From contig NZ_JAQFVG010000309.1 in assembly GCF_029439455.1 (NCBI RefSeq), positions 1-41,802 on the forward strand: 41,802 bases of DNA, written 5' to 3'. The notes beneath the pieces are model-generated. The model saw only the letters and a program-made list of their open reading frames with translations. It was not told where the DNA came from and did not search any database. This stretch comes from Caballeronia sp. BR00000012568055 (GTDB taxonomy: Bacteria; Pseudomonadota; Gammaproteobacteria; Burkholderiales; Burkholderiaceae). The position numbers and the translations under genes were made by a program. This document shows positions 8,219 through 16,859 of this stretch, piece by piece. The first letter of the stretch is position 1; every line of letters begins with the position of its first letter.

Positions 8219-8494
8219 TCAGTTGGAGTTCGAATTGAAGTTCGGGCACTTCAGATTGCAGCCGTTGGGATCACCGTTGTCGGCTTTGCGGCGCATGGCC
8301 GAGGTGCCCTTCTGATATTTGTCGGACGGCGCCGAAGCCGCGAACTGCATCTGCGGATGTTCGTTCAGGCGGAATTCGTCCTGAAGCACGCCGCCCGGTA
8401 CGCCCGGCGAATTTTGAGCGAAGGCGACGGGAACCAGACAAGCGGCGCTGGCGATAAGCGCGGCGGAAACGGAAGCGAGCAGCGTGAATTTCAT
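8219..8494 (-). CDS. Small secreted protein of unknown function
   Basis: A 91-residue protein starting MKFTLLASVSAALIASAACL, with a signal peptide likely cleaved after AFA near residue 26. I prefer this ATG to the longer in-frame start at 8578 because it directly opens the signal sequence. The mature part is short and polar, with DEFRLNEHPQMQF, a basic patch (AMRRKADNGD), two cysteines in CNLKC and an Asn/Ser-rich tail (NFNSNSN). I do not recognise a named domain. Lengths and layout resemble small periplasmic proteins conserved in Burkholderiaceae. It stands alone: the regulator to its right is on the same strand but 138 bases upstream. Confidence 0.65.
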   Translation of the reverse strand: MKFTLLASVSAALIASAACLVPVAFAQNSPGVPGGVLQDEFRLNEHPQMQFAASAPSDKYQKGTSAMRRKADNGDPNGCNLKCPNFNSNSN

Positions 8495-8631
8495 GGCGGT
8501 ATTTCGTGCGGCGAGGCCGCATCTCAAGCAAAGTGGAACCGGACGGCAAGCCGCTAGGTTAGCGCATATCGGTTCCATCGACAGAATTTGCTGGCTATTT
8601 CCGATTGCGCTGGATTACGGCGCGTTTCGGC

Positions 8632-9708
8632 TCAGCCGTTCAAGCCGTCTTCGATATCCACAAGCGAGCCGCAACTCGCCGGATCGTAGCCTTCCAGATG
8701 CGCAACGCTGTCGTTGAACGTGGCGCTGCGCAGTATCCGCAACACGGAGGCAAGCCGCGCTTCGTCCAGGCGCGCCCGTTCGCAGGCGAAGAAATAATCC
8801 TCATCGACAATCGGAATGAAGTCCAGCGCGAAGTGTTGCGCGGCAGGCTGCACGCCGAAACCGAGGTCGGCCATGCCGCTGGCGACGAAGGCCGCGATTG
8901 CCGAATGCGTCAGTTCGGTGGTTGCGTAACCGTTGATCTGATCGGGATCGACACCCACGCTGCGCAACGACAAATCGAGCAACATGCGCGTGCCCGATCC
9001 GGGCTGCCGATTCACAAAGCGCACATCGCCGCGCGCCAGATCGCGCAATCCTTCGATGCCCTTCGGATTGCCCTTCGGCAAGAACAAGCCCTGCGTGCGC
9101 CGCGTGAGGTGAATGAGCTGATGCTTGTCCGGATCGAGATACGGGCGATAGATCTCCGCGCAAATCGAACGAAACGGGCCGACCGGCAAGTGGAAACCGG
9201 CCAGTTCGCACTCGCCGCGCGCCAGCGCACTCACCGCTTCGGCGCTTTCCCGATATTTGATATCCACCGGCACGCGCTGCTCGCCCAACGCCCGCACGAG
9301 CGTGGCGACCGCATAACCGTGCGATGCGTGAATGCGCACTTGCGTCGCCGCGCCCGCGAGTCGCCGATTCAACTCGCCGGAAATATCGTTGGCGACGGCC
9401 TGCAATGGCGATTCGAGCCGCTCGTTGCTGACACGTTCCGCGCGCAGCACCGCCTCGCCCAATTCCGACAACACCGAGCCGCGCCCGCGCGATTTCATGA
9501 TCAACGCGCCGCCCAGCCGCTCCTCGATTTCGCGCAACAAACCCCACGCGTGCCGATAGGACAAACCCTTAGCGCTCGCGGCATTCGCGATGCTTCCCGT
9601 CTGAGCGACGAGCTGCAAAAGCGGCACAACCGCACTGAGACTGGTTTCCCGGCCATCCGCGTCCTTCAGGACCAGCTCGGCGCGGCATTCGATCTCCACC
9701 ATATGCAT
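8632..9708 (-). CDS. fdsR: ModE-like/LysR-type transcriptional regulator divergent from fdsGBAD (FdsR-like)
   Basis: A 358-residue regulator. Residues about 20-85 form a ModE/LysR winged helix-turn-helix (LLQLVAQTGSIANAASAKGLSYRHAWGLL...EERLGGALI). The rest is a periplasmic-binding-protein-like effector domain with FVNRQPGSGTRMLLD and GMADLGFGVQPAA, as in proteins that sense oxyanions. It does not have the ModE molybdate-binding Mop domains. In Cupriavidus a regulator of this type, FdsR, controls the formate dehydrogenase operon, and here the gene is divergent from fdsG with 122 bases between. The start could also be the second ATG (9702), which sits 6 bases after GGGGAG; the first ATG has AGGA 7 bases upstream. 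Effector (formate, molybdate or tungstate) is not proven. Confidence 0.78.
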   Translation of the reverse strand: MHMVEIECRAELVLKDADGRETSLSAVVPLLQLVAQTGSIANAASAKGLSYRHAWGLLREIEERLGGALIMKSRGRGSVLSELGEAVLRAERVSNERLESPLQAVANDISGELNRRLAGAATQVRIHASHGYAVATLVRALGEQRVPVDIKYRESAEAVSALARGECELAGFHLPVGPFRSICAEIYRPYLDPDKHQLIHLTRRTQGLFLPKGNPKGIEGLRDLARGDVRFVNRQPGSGTRMLLDLSLRSVGVDPDQINGYATTELTHSAIAAFVASGMADLGFGVQPAAQHFALDFIPIVDEDYFFACERARLDEARLASVLRILRSATFNDSVAHLEGYDPASCGSLVDIEDGLNG

Positions 9709-9726
9709 CTCCCCTTCCTATTGCCA

Positions 9727-9800
9727 AGATATATCACCACGCCTATTGTTCTTTTAAAGGCCCGGCACCTTTCATTATATCGACTTAAATATGTATCGCT
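9727..9800. promoter_or_regulatory. fdsR-fdsG divergent control region with repeated TATATC(G)-like half-sites
   Basis: This AT-rich interval between divergent genes carries TATATCA (9730-9736), TATATCG (9776-9782) and TGTATCG (9792-9798). The last two are in direct orientation 16 bases apart, close to one and a half helical turns. ModE- and LysR-type proteins bind such AT-rich repeats, so these are candidate FdsR sites. A ribosome site for fdsG (GTGGAG) follows. The repeats are seen; the binding is inferred. Confidence 0.4.
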
Positions 9801-9830
9801 AAAACATATGCCGGGCGTGGAGACATCCCC

Positions 9831-10316
9831 ATGACACATCCGCAGCCGAATGCTGCCGCAGCCGAAGAACTGGTTCGCCGTCACGCTGTTCAAGGCGCGA
9901 CGCTGATGACCATCCTGCATGCCATTCAGGACGAAATCGGCTACGTGCCGGAAACGGCGATCGCGCCGCTCGCGCGTACGCTGTCCTTGTCGCGTGCCGA
10001 AGTGCACGGCGTCATCACCTACTACCATCACTTCCGTTCCGCGCCGCCCGCGCATGTGACCGTGCAGTTGTGCCGCGCGGAAGCGTGCCGCAGCATGGGC
10101 ACGGAAGCGCTGAAGGATCACATCGAGTCGCATACGCATTGCACGTTCGATAGCGGTCATGCCGAAGACACCGAACTCGAATCCGTGTTCTGTCTCGGGC
10201 AATGCGCGCTCTCGCCCGCGATGATGATCAACGGCGAACTGCATGCACGCGTCACGCCCGTCAAGTTCGATCGCCTGTACGCGGCGGCTCGCGAAAAAAC
10301 GGAGGTGACGGCATGA
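9831..10316 (+). CDS. fdsG: NAD-linked formate dehydrogenase, gamma subunit
   Basis: A 161-residue NuoE-like thioredoxin-fold subunit of the soluble molybdenum formate dehydrogenase, which oxidises formate to CO2 and reduces NAD. It carries one [2Fe-2S] cluster. The four ligands appear as CRAEAC in the middle and CLGQC near the C-terminus (SVFCLGQCALSPAMMING), the standard NuoE arrangement. The helical N-terminal region with VHGVITYYHHFR is also typical. It is the first gene of the fds operon and overlaps fdsB by four bases (ATGA), implying translational coupling. Relayed electrons pass from FdsA through FdsB to NAD. Confidence 0.93.
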   Translation: MTHPQPNAAAAEELVRRHAVQGATLMTILHAIQDEIGYVPETAIAPLARTLSLSRAEVHGVITYYHHFRSAPPAHVTVQLCRAEACRSMGTEALKDHIESHTHCTFDSGHAEDTELESVFCLGQCALSPAMMINGELHARVTPVKFDRLYAAAREKTEVTA

Positions 10317-11869
10317 CGCGCATCTACGTCCCCATCGATTCCGCCGCGCTCGCGCTGGGCGCTGAAGACGTCGCCATCGCGATTGCGGATGAAGCGCAGA
10401 AGCGCGGTATCGACGTGCAGATCGTGCGTAACGGCTCGCGCGGCTTGTTCTATCTCGAACCGCTGGTCGAAGTGGAAACGGCGGATGGCCGCATCGGATA
10501 TTCGAATGTTGAGGCGGAAGACGTCGCTCAGTTATTCGATGCAGGTTTCCACGAAGGCAAAGCGCACGCGAAAAACGTCGGCATCGTCGATGAGATCGCG
10601 TATCTGAAGAAGCAGCAACGGCTGACGTTCGCGCGCATTGGCATTACGGACCCGCTTTCTATCGACGATTACATCGCGCTCGGCGGCCTTCAAGGCCTGC
10701 GCAACGTGCTCGATATGAATGGCGATGCAGTCGTCACCGCCCTCACCGATTCCGGTCTGCGCGGACGCGGCGGCGCGGCCTTCCCCGCCGGCATCAAATG
10801 GAAGACGGTACGTGGCGCGCTGGCCGATCAGAAGTACATCGTCTGCAATGCCGATGAAGGCGATTCCGGCACGTTCTCGGATCGGCTGGTGATGGAAAGC
10901 GATCCGTACATGTTGATCGAAGGCATGATCATCGCGGGCGTGACGGTTGGCGCAACGAAGGGCTATATCTACGTGCGCAGCGAGTATCCGCACGCTATCG
11001 CCACGCTGAATCGCGCCATCGATAAAGCGCGCGATGCGGGCTGGCTCGGCGCGAGCGTGCTGGGTTCATCGCATGCGTTCGAGTTGTATGTGGCCAAGGG
11101 CGCGGGCGCGTACGTGTGCGGCGAGGAAACGGCGCTGCTCGAATCGCTCGAAGGCAAGCGCGGCATCGTGCGCGCCAAGCCGCCGGTTCCGGCGCTGGTC
11201 GGTTTGTATGGCAAGCCGACGGTCATCAACAATGTGATTACGCTGGCGACCGTGCCGATCATCTTCGCCAAGGGCGCGGCGTTCTATCGCGACTACGGCA
11301 TGGGACGTTCGCGCGGCACGCTGCCATTTCAGATCGCGGGCAATGTGAAGCAAGGCGGTCTGGTCGAACTCGCGTTCGGCGTCACGCTGCGTGAGTTGAT
11401 CTATGAATACGGCGGCGGCACGGCAAGCGGCCGTCCCGCGCGCGCGGTGCAAGTGGGCGGTCCTCTCGGCACGTATCTGCCGGAAAGCCAGTGGGATATT
11501 CCGCTCGATTACGAGGAATACGCGAAGGTCGGCGCGGTGGTCGGTCACGGCGGTCTGGTGATTCACGACGATACGTCCAATCTCGCCGAACTCGCTCAAT
11601 ACGCGATGCACTTCTGCGCGCTCGAATCGTGCGGCAAGTGCACGCCGTGCCGCATCGGTTCGACGCGCGGCGAGGAAGTAATCGCGAAGATTCGCGACGG
11701 CGATACATCGGTCAGGCAAATCACCTTGCTGCGCGAACTGTGCGACACGATGGTGTCCGGCTCGCTCTGCGCGATGGGCGGCATGACGCCGTTCCCGGTG
11801 ATGTCCGCGCTCGACCACTTCCCTGAAGATTTCGGATTGCCCCGCACGCCCGCACAGAAGGCGGCGTAA
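10313..11869 (+). CDS. fdsB: NAD-linked formate dehydrogenase, beta subunit
   Basis: The 518-residue NuoF-like subunit that holds FMN, the NAD site and a [4Fe-4S] cluster. The start at 10313 is set by GGAGGTGAC just upstream and the overlap with the fdsG stop; a longer frame from 10202 is discarded. The first ~120 residues form an extra N-terminal domain typical of FdsB. Then come the flavin/NAD motifs GLRGRGGAAFPAGIKW and NADEGDSGTFSDR, the AYVCGEETALLESLEG segment, and the cluster ligands CGKCTPC with a later Cys in GSLCAMGG. Together with FdsG it forms the NADH-generating module, related to complex I NuoEF. Confidence 0.95.
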   Translation: MTRIYVPIDSAALALGAEDVAIAIADEAQKRGIDVQIVRNGSRGLFYLEPLVEVETADGRIGYSNVEAEDVAQLFDAGFHEGKAHAKNVGIVDEIAYLKKQQRLTFARIGITDPLSIDDYIALGGLQGLRNVLDMNGDAVVTALTDSGLRGRGGAAFPAGIKWKTVRGALADQKYIVCNADEGDSGTFSDRLVMESDPYMLIEGMIIAGVTVGATKGYIYVRSEYPHAIATLNRAIDKARDAGWLGASVLGSSHAFELYVAKGAGAYVCGEETALLESLEGKRGIVRAKPPVPALVGLYGKPTVINNVITLATVPIIFAKGAAFYRDYGMGRSRGTLPFQIAGNVKQGGLVELAFGVTLRELIYEYGGGTASGRPARAVQVGGPLGTYLPESQWDIPLDYEEYAKVGAVVGHGGLVIHDDTSNLAELAQYAMHFCALESCGKCTPCRIGSTRGEEVIAKIRDGDTSVRQITLLRELCDTMVSGSLCAMGGMTPFPVMSALDHFPEDFGLPRTPAQKAA

Positions 11870-11884
11870 GAAAAGGAGACGAAC

Positions 11885-14815
11885 ATGTCCAACACCAACA
11901 ACGGCTGCGGCTCCGGCAATTGCGCGTGCAAGAGCGCGGCGTCCGTCCAGCGCCGCGATCCGTTCGATGAAACCGACTACGGCACGCCGCTGCGTCATGC
12001 GGATATCGATGTGACGCTGGAGATCGACGGTGAAAGCGTGACCGTACCTGCGGGCACGTCGGTGATGCGCGCGGCGATCGAAGCGGGCGTCAACGTGCCG
12101 AAGCTCTGCGCGACGGATTCTTTAGAGCCTTGGGGTTCGTGCCGCCTGTGTCTCGTCGAGATCGAAGGCAAGCGCGGCTATCCGGCATCGTGTACGACGC
12201 CGGTCGAAGCGGGCATGAAAGTCCGCACGCAAAGCGACAAGCTGCAATCGCTGCGCAAGAACGTGATGGAGCTGTACATCTCCGATCACCCGCTCGATTG
12301 CCTCACCTGCCCCGCCAATGGCGATTGCGAATTGCAGGACATGGCGGGCGTGGTCGGCTTGCGCGAAGTGCGATACGGCTACGAAGGCGCGAATCATCTG
12401 AAGGACAAGAAGGACGAATCGAATCCGTACTTCACCTACGATCCGTCGAAGTGCATCGTCTGCAATCGATGTGTGCGGGCGTGCGAAGAAACGCAAGGCA
12501 CGTTCGCGCTGACCATCGCGGGACGTGGTTTCGAATCGCGTGTGGCGGCAAGCGAAAATGTGCCTTTCATGGAAAGCGAATGCGTGTCGTGCGGCGCGTG
12601 CGTCGCTGCGTGCCCGACCGCGACGCTGCAAGAGAAGACCGTCATCATGCTCGGTCAGGCCGAACATTCCGCGATCACGACGTGCGCATATTGCGGCGTC
12701 GGCTGCTCGCTGAAGGCGGAGATGAAAGGCAAAACCGTCGTACGCATGACGCCGAATAAAAATGGTCAGGCGAACGAAGGACATGCGTGTGTGAAAGGCC
12801 GCTTCGCGTGGGGTTATGCCACGCACAAGGACCGCATCACCAAGCCGATGATCCGCGCCAAGATCACCGATCCGTGGCGCGAAGTCTCGTGGGAAGAAGC
12901 GCTCAACTACGCAGCCAGCGAGTTCCGCCGCATTCAGGACAAGTACGGGCGCGATTCGATCGGCGGCATCACGTCGTCGCGTTGTACGAACGAAGAAACG
13001 TATCTGGTGCAGAAGCTCGTGCGCGCTGCATTCGGCAACAACAACGTCGATACCTGCGCGCGCGTCTGCCATTCGCCGACCGGTTACGGCCTGAAGACGA
13101 CGCTCGGTGAATCGGCGGGAACGCAGACGTTTGCATCGGTGGAACAGTCGGACGTGATCGTCGTGATCGGTGCGAATCCGACCGATGGCCATCCGGTGTT
13201 CGGCTCGCGTCTGAAGCGCCGCGTGCGCGAAGGCGCGCAACTGATCGTGGTCGATCCGCGCCGTATCGATATCGTCGATAACCCGCACGTGAAGGCGTCG
13301 CATCATCTGCAATTGCGTCCGGGCACGAACGTGGCGATGGTCAATTCGCTCGCGCATGTGATCGTCACCGAAGGCCTGATGAAGGACGATTTCATCGCTG
13401 AGCGATGCGAGCCGCGCGCGTTCGAACAATGGCGCGATTTCGTATCGAAGGAAGAGAATTCGCCGGAAGCGATGGAAGCCGTCACCGGCGTGCCCGCGCA
13501 AAAGGTCCGCGAAGCCGCGCGCATTTACGCGCTCGGCGGCAATGGCGCGATTTACTACGGCCTCGGCGTCACCGAACACGCGCAAGGCTCGACCACGGTG
13601 ATGGGCATCGCCAATCTGGCGATGGCGACGGGCAATATCGGCCGCGAAGGCGTGGGCGTGAATCCGTTGCGCGGCCAGAACAACGTGCAAGGCTCGTGCG
13701 ATATGGGCTCGTTCCCGCACGAGTTGCCGGGGTATCGCCATATCAGCGATGCCGCCACGCGCGCGCTGTTCGAAGAAGCATGGAACGTGAAGCTTCAGCC
13801 CGAACCGGGCCTGCGCATTCCCAATATGTTCGATGCCGCCGCACATGGCACGTTCATGGGCTTGTATTGCCAAGGCGAAGACATCGTTCAGTCCGATCCG
13901 AACACGCAGCACGTCGCCGATGCCTTGTCGTCGATGGAATGTATCGTCGTGCAGGATATCTTCCTGAACGAGACCGCGAAGTACGCGCATGTGCTGCTGC
14001 CCGGCTCGACTTTCCTGGAAAAGGACGGCACGTTCACCAACGCCGAACGCCGCATTTCGCGCGTGCGCAAGGTCATGCCGCCGCTCGCCGGTTATTCCGA
14101 CTGGGAAGTGACGATCAAGCTCGCCGCCGCGCTCGGTTATCAGATGAACTACACGCATCCGTCGCAGATCATGGACGAGATCGCGCGTCTCACGCCGACG
14201 TTCCACGGCGTGTCGTACGAACGGCTCGATGAACTCGGCAGCATTCAGTGGCCGTGTAACGAACGCGCGCCGGATGGCACGCCGACCATGCATATCGATG
14301 AGTTCGTGCGCGGCAAGGGGCGCTTCGTCATCACCAAGTTCGTGGCGACGCCGGAAAAGGTCACGCGCAAGTATCCGCTGTTGCTGACGACGGGGCGCAT
14401 TCTGTCGCAGTACAACGTCGGCGCGCAGACGCGTCGCACGGAGAACTCGCAGTGGCACGATGAAGATCGCCTCGAAATCCATCCGGTCGATGCGGAAGAT
14501 CGCGGCATTCGACAAGACGATTGGGTTGGCATCGAATCGCGCGCGGGACAGACCGTGTTGCGCGCGCAGATTTCGGAGCGCATGCAGCCGGGCGTGGTTT
14601 ATACGACCTTCCACTTTCCGGAATCGGGCGCGAACGTCATTACCACGGACTCTTCCGACTGGGCGACCAATTGTCCCGAGTACAAGGTGACGGCGGTTCA
14701 GGTGATGCCGGTCGAGCAGCCGTCACAGTGGCAGAAGGAATATTCGCGCTTCAATACGCAGCAGCTCGAACTGCTCAATATGCGCGATCTTGCATCGACC
14801 AACTCGGGGAAGTAA
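11885..14815 (+). CDS. fdsA: NAD-linked formate dehydrogenase, catalytic alpha subunit
   Basis: The 976-residue catalytic subunit with the bis-MGD molybdenum centre and several iron-sulfur clusters. Order: a [2Fe-2S] ferredoxin domain (CATDSLEPWGSCRLC), a NuoG-like HxxxCxxC cluster (HPLDCLTCPANGDC), two ferredoxin-type [4Fe-4S] motifs (CIVCNRCVRAC and CVSCGACVAAC), then the molybdopterin domain starting with CAYCGVGC. The metal-ligand cysteine is in CARVCHSPT; this is the cysteine and not a selenocysteine enzyme. The C-terminal molydopterin dinucleotide-binding domain is complete (LLLTTGRILSQYNVGAQTRR). Ribosome site AAGGAG lies 8 bases before the ATG. It is 15 bases after fdsB and 6 before fdsD. 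Confidence 0.95.
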   Translation: MSNTNNGCGSGNCACKSAASVQRRDPFDETDYGTPLRHADIDVTLEIDGESVTVPAGTSVMRAAIEAGVNVPKLCATDSLEPWGSCRLCLVEIEGKRGYPASCTTPVEAGMKVRTQSDKLQSLRKNVMELYISDHPLDCLTCPANGDCELQDMAGVVGLREVRYGYEGANHLKDKKDESNPYFTYDPSKCIVCNRCVRACEETQGTFALTIAGRGFESRVAASENVPFMESECVSCGACVAACPTATLQEKTVIMLGQAEHSAITTCAYCGVGCSLKAEMKGKTVVRMTPNKNGQANEGHACVKGRFAWGYATHKDRITKPMIRAKITDPWREVSWEEALNYAASEFRRIQDKYGRDSIGGITSSRCTNEETYLVQKLVRAAFGNNNVDTCARVCHSPTGYGLKTTLGESAGTQTFASVEQSDVIVVIGANPTDGHPVFGSRLKRRVREGAQLIVVDPRRIDIVDNPHVKASHHLQLRPGTNVAMVNSLAHVIVTEGLMKDDFIAERCEPRAFEQWRDFVSKEENSPEAMEAVTGVPAQKVREAARIYALGGNGAIYYGLGVTEHAQGSTTVMGIANLAMATGNIGREGVGVNPLRGQNNVQGSCDMGSFPHELPGYRHISDAATRALFEEAWNVKLQPEPGLRIPNMFDAAAHGTFMGLYCQGEDIVQSDPNTQHVADALSSMECIVVQDIFLNETAKYAHVLLPGSTFLEKDGTFTNAERRISRVRKVMPPLAGYSDWEVTIKLAAALGYQMNYTHPSQIMDEIARLTPTFHGVSYERLDELGSIQWPCNERAPDGTPTMHIDEFVRGKGRFVITKFVATPEKVTRKYPLLLTTGRILSQYNVGAQTRRTENSQWHDEDRLEIHPVDAEDRGIRQDDWVGIESRAGQTVLRAQISERMQPGVVYTTFHFPESGANVITTDSSDWATNCPEYKVTAVQVMPVEQPSQWQKEYSRFNTQQLELLNMRDLASTNSGK

Positions 14816-14821
14816 GGGAAG

Positions 14822-15058
14822 ATGGACGTCGATAATCTGATCGAGATGGCGAACCGCATCGGCGAATTTTTCGATTCGATGCCGGATCACGAAGAAGCCG
14901 TCGATGGCGTGGCGGATCATATCCACCGCTTCTGGGAGCCTCGGATGAGGCTCGCCATTCTGGGCGCTTTGGATGATGAGGGCTCAGGCATGGAACCGAT
15001 CGTGCGCGAGGCGTTGACCAAGCATCGCGCTGATTTGATGCCTAAGGCTACCGCTTGA
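14822..15058 (+). CDS. fdsD: Formate dehydrogenase, delta subunit
   Basis: A 78-residue small subunit beginning MDVDNLIEMANRIGEFFDSM, which matches the FdsD family: short, helical, with the DHIHRFWEPRMR core. FdsD is needed for a stable or fully mature complex in related bacteria. It begins six bases after the fdsA stop with GGGAAG as ribosome site, so it is clearly in the operon. In the Cupriavidus and Rhodobacter operons fdsC (FdhD-type sulfurtransferase/cofactor chaperone) lies between fdsA and fdsD; here there is no room for it. It ends one base before the convergent monooxygenase. Confidence 0.9.
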   Translation: MDVDNLIEMANRIGEFFDSMPDHEEAVDGVADHIHRFWEPRMRLAILGALDDEGSGMEPIVREALTKHRADLMPKATA

Positions 15059-15059
15059 C

Positions 15060-16802
15060 TTAATCCTCGCGATACTCGCGCTCGGATGCCTGCCGCTCGG
15101 CTTCGGCATCCGGCGCGCCGAACCATAGCTCGCAATGCCGCAGCAGCGCGTGCACGTCCGATGGCGCGCGTCCGCGTGCAGCGATATAGCCATCGGGACG
15201 CACGAGATAGAACGCGGGGCGCGTGCGGCCGTAGTTGTCCGTGAGCGAGTTTGCGCCTTCGCCGCGCGTATCGGTGATGCGCCAGATGCGCACGGCATCG
15301 GTGAAAATTTCGGCGATGGATTGGGCGAGACCGTCCAGGTCGGGATCGCCGCTGACCGCGTGCGCGAGCGTGATGGTCGCGGGCGCCAACGCGATATCGT
15401 CCTCGCCGGTCGGACTCACCAGCAGGAACAACGAGAAGCAGCAGGGATCGTGCAGATCGTAGAGACAGCCGACGCCGGGTAGACGCCCAAGCGGCCCGTC
15501 GATCACGTGTACGCGCGCATCCGGCGCTCGTTCGCCCGCGCGCGGACCGCCATCGAGCAGACGCTCCAGCGTGAGCGGGCTCTTGCGATAGTTGATCGAT
15601 AACTCGCTGACGGTGCGGCGCATTGCATCGCGCAATGGACCGATTGCGGCGAGCGCGGGCATCACGTGATCGCGCATCAGCTTCATCGGACCGTGTTCCG
15701 CGCCGGCCATTTGCATCAGCATGCTCGACTGACGCAACACGTCGCGTTCGATCGGATGCCGTTCCGTGTGATAAGTATCCAGCAGCCGATCCGGCGCGCC
15801 GCCCGCCAGCATCCGCGCGATTTTCCAGCCGAGATTGAGCGCTTCCTGAATGCCCGTGTTCATGCCCTGCGCGCCAGCGGGACTGTGAACGTGCGCGGCA
15901 TCGCCCGCAAGAAACACGCGATCTTTGCGCAGCCGATCCACCATGCGCGCATTCAGCCGAAAGTACGACGACCACGTCAGATCCGACAGCGTCACGCGAT
16001 GATGCACGCGCCGCTCCACCAACGCTCTGCATTCCTCGATACTCGGGCCGCTCTTGCCTTGCGCCGCACTTGCCGCCGGCGCAGACAGATCGGCGATCAG
16101 ACGCGCGCGGTCATTGCCCATTGGGAACAGCGCGGCGAGACCTTCGCCGGACGCGAAGATGTGGAACTCGTCTTCGGGCCAATCGGAGTCGGCTTGCACA
16201 TCGGCGAGAAGAAAGGTTTGCTCGAAGGTCTTGCCGTCGAACCCGACTTCCAGCCGATGCCGCACGAAGCTGTGCGCGCCATCCGCCGCGATTACATACG
16301 ATGGCCGCAGCAGTTCTTCGTGTCCCGTGGCATCGCGCAATGTAGCCTGAACGCCTGCGGAACCCTGCGTGAGATCGATCAGTTCGACACCGCGTTCGAT
16401 ACGCACATCGAAGCTGACGAGATGGTCGGTGAGAATGCGCTCGGTCTGCGATTGATCGAGAAAGAGCAGATACGGATAACGCGTCTGCAAGGGATCGAAA
16501 TCGAGCCGCGCCAGACGCTGCCCGTTCGAATAAAGATTCGCCACGCGCGCGCGGTGCCCAAGCTCCAGAAACGGCTTGACGATGCGATGCTGCTCGAAGA
16601 GTTCCAGCGTGCGCGCCTGAATGCCGATGGCGCGTGAGTATCGCGAAGGCTCGCGCGCCTTATCGATCAGCCGGACCGGAATGTGTGCGCGCGACAGACT
16701 CATCGCGGCGGCGAGCCCGGTCGGTCCCGCACCGACGATCAGCACGGGCGCGACATCGAGCCGTTCGTTCGGCTGGTTCGGGTTCAGCTTGGGCGCGAAC
16801 AT
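15060..16802 (-). CDS. FAD-dependent aromatic-type monooxygenase
   Basis: A 580-residue class A flavoprotein monooxygenase of the phenol/pentachlorophenol hydroxylase (PheA/TfdB/MhpA) superfamily, using NAD(P)H and O2 to hydroxylate a ring or similar substrate. The N-terminal Rossmann motif is VGAGPTGLAAAMSLSRA near residue 24. The DG motif is seen in VIAADGAHSFVRHRL and the second FAD motif in FLAGDAAHVHSPAGAQGMNTG. The C-terminal ~150 residues resemble the thioredoxin-like tail of this family (VRPDGYIAARG). The ATG has a strong AAGGAGG site. The gene lies 57 bases after a zinc-type CDF exporter on the same strand but no other degradation genes are near, so its substrate cannot be named. Confidence 0.87.
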   Translation of the reverse strand: MFAPKLNPNQPNERLDVAPVLIVGAGPTGLAAAMSLSRAHIPVRLIDKAREPSRYSRAIGIQARTLELFEQHRIVKPFLELGHRARVANLYSNGQRLARLDFDPLQTRYPYLLFLDQSQTERILTDHLVSFDVRIERGVELIDLTQGSAGVQATLRDATGHEELLRPSYVIAADGAHSFVRHRLEVGFDGKTFEQTFLLADVQADSDWPEDEFHIFASGEGLAALFPMGNDRARLIADLSAPAASAAQGKSGPSIEECRALVERRVHHRVTLSDLTWSSYFRLNARMVDRLRKDRVFLAGDAAHVHSPAGAQGMNTGIQEALNLGWKIARMLAGGAPDRLLDTYHTERHPIERDVLRQSSMLMQMAGAEHGPMKLMRDHVMPALAAIGPLRDAMRRTVSELSINYRKSPLTLERLLDGGPRAGERAPDARVHVIDGPLGRLPGVGCLYDLHDPCCFSLFLLVSPTGEDDIALAPATITLAHAVSGDPDLDGLAQSIAEIFTDAVRIWRITDTRGEGANSLTDNYGRTRPAFYLVRPDGYIAARGRAPSDVHALLRHCELWFGAPDAEAERQASEREYRED

Positions 16803-16859
16803 GCGGTCCTCCTTGAAACGTCACGCCACCTAGTGTACGCCGGTCGATTGTTTCGAAGC

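Noticed and set aside
12122..14614. 830-codon antisense open frame under fdsA
   Set aside because: Pure shadow of fdsA, whose cofactor motifs are complete.
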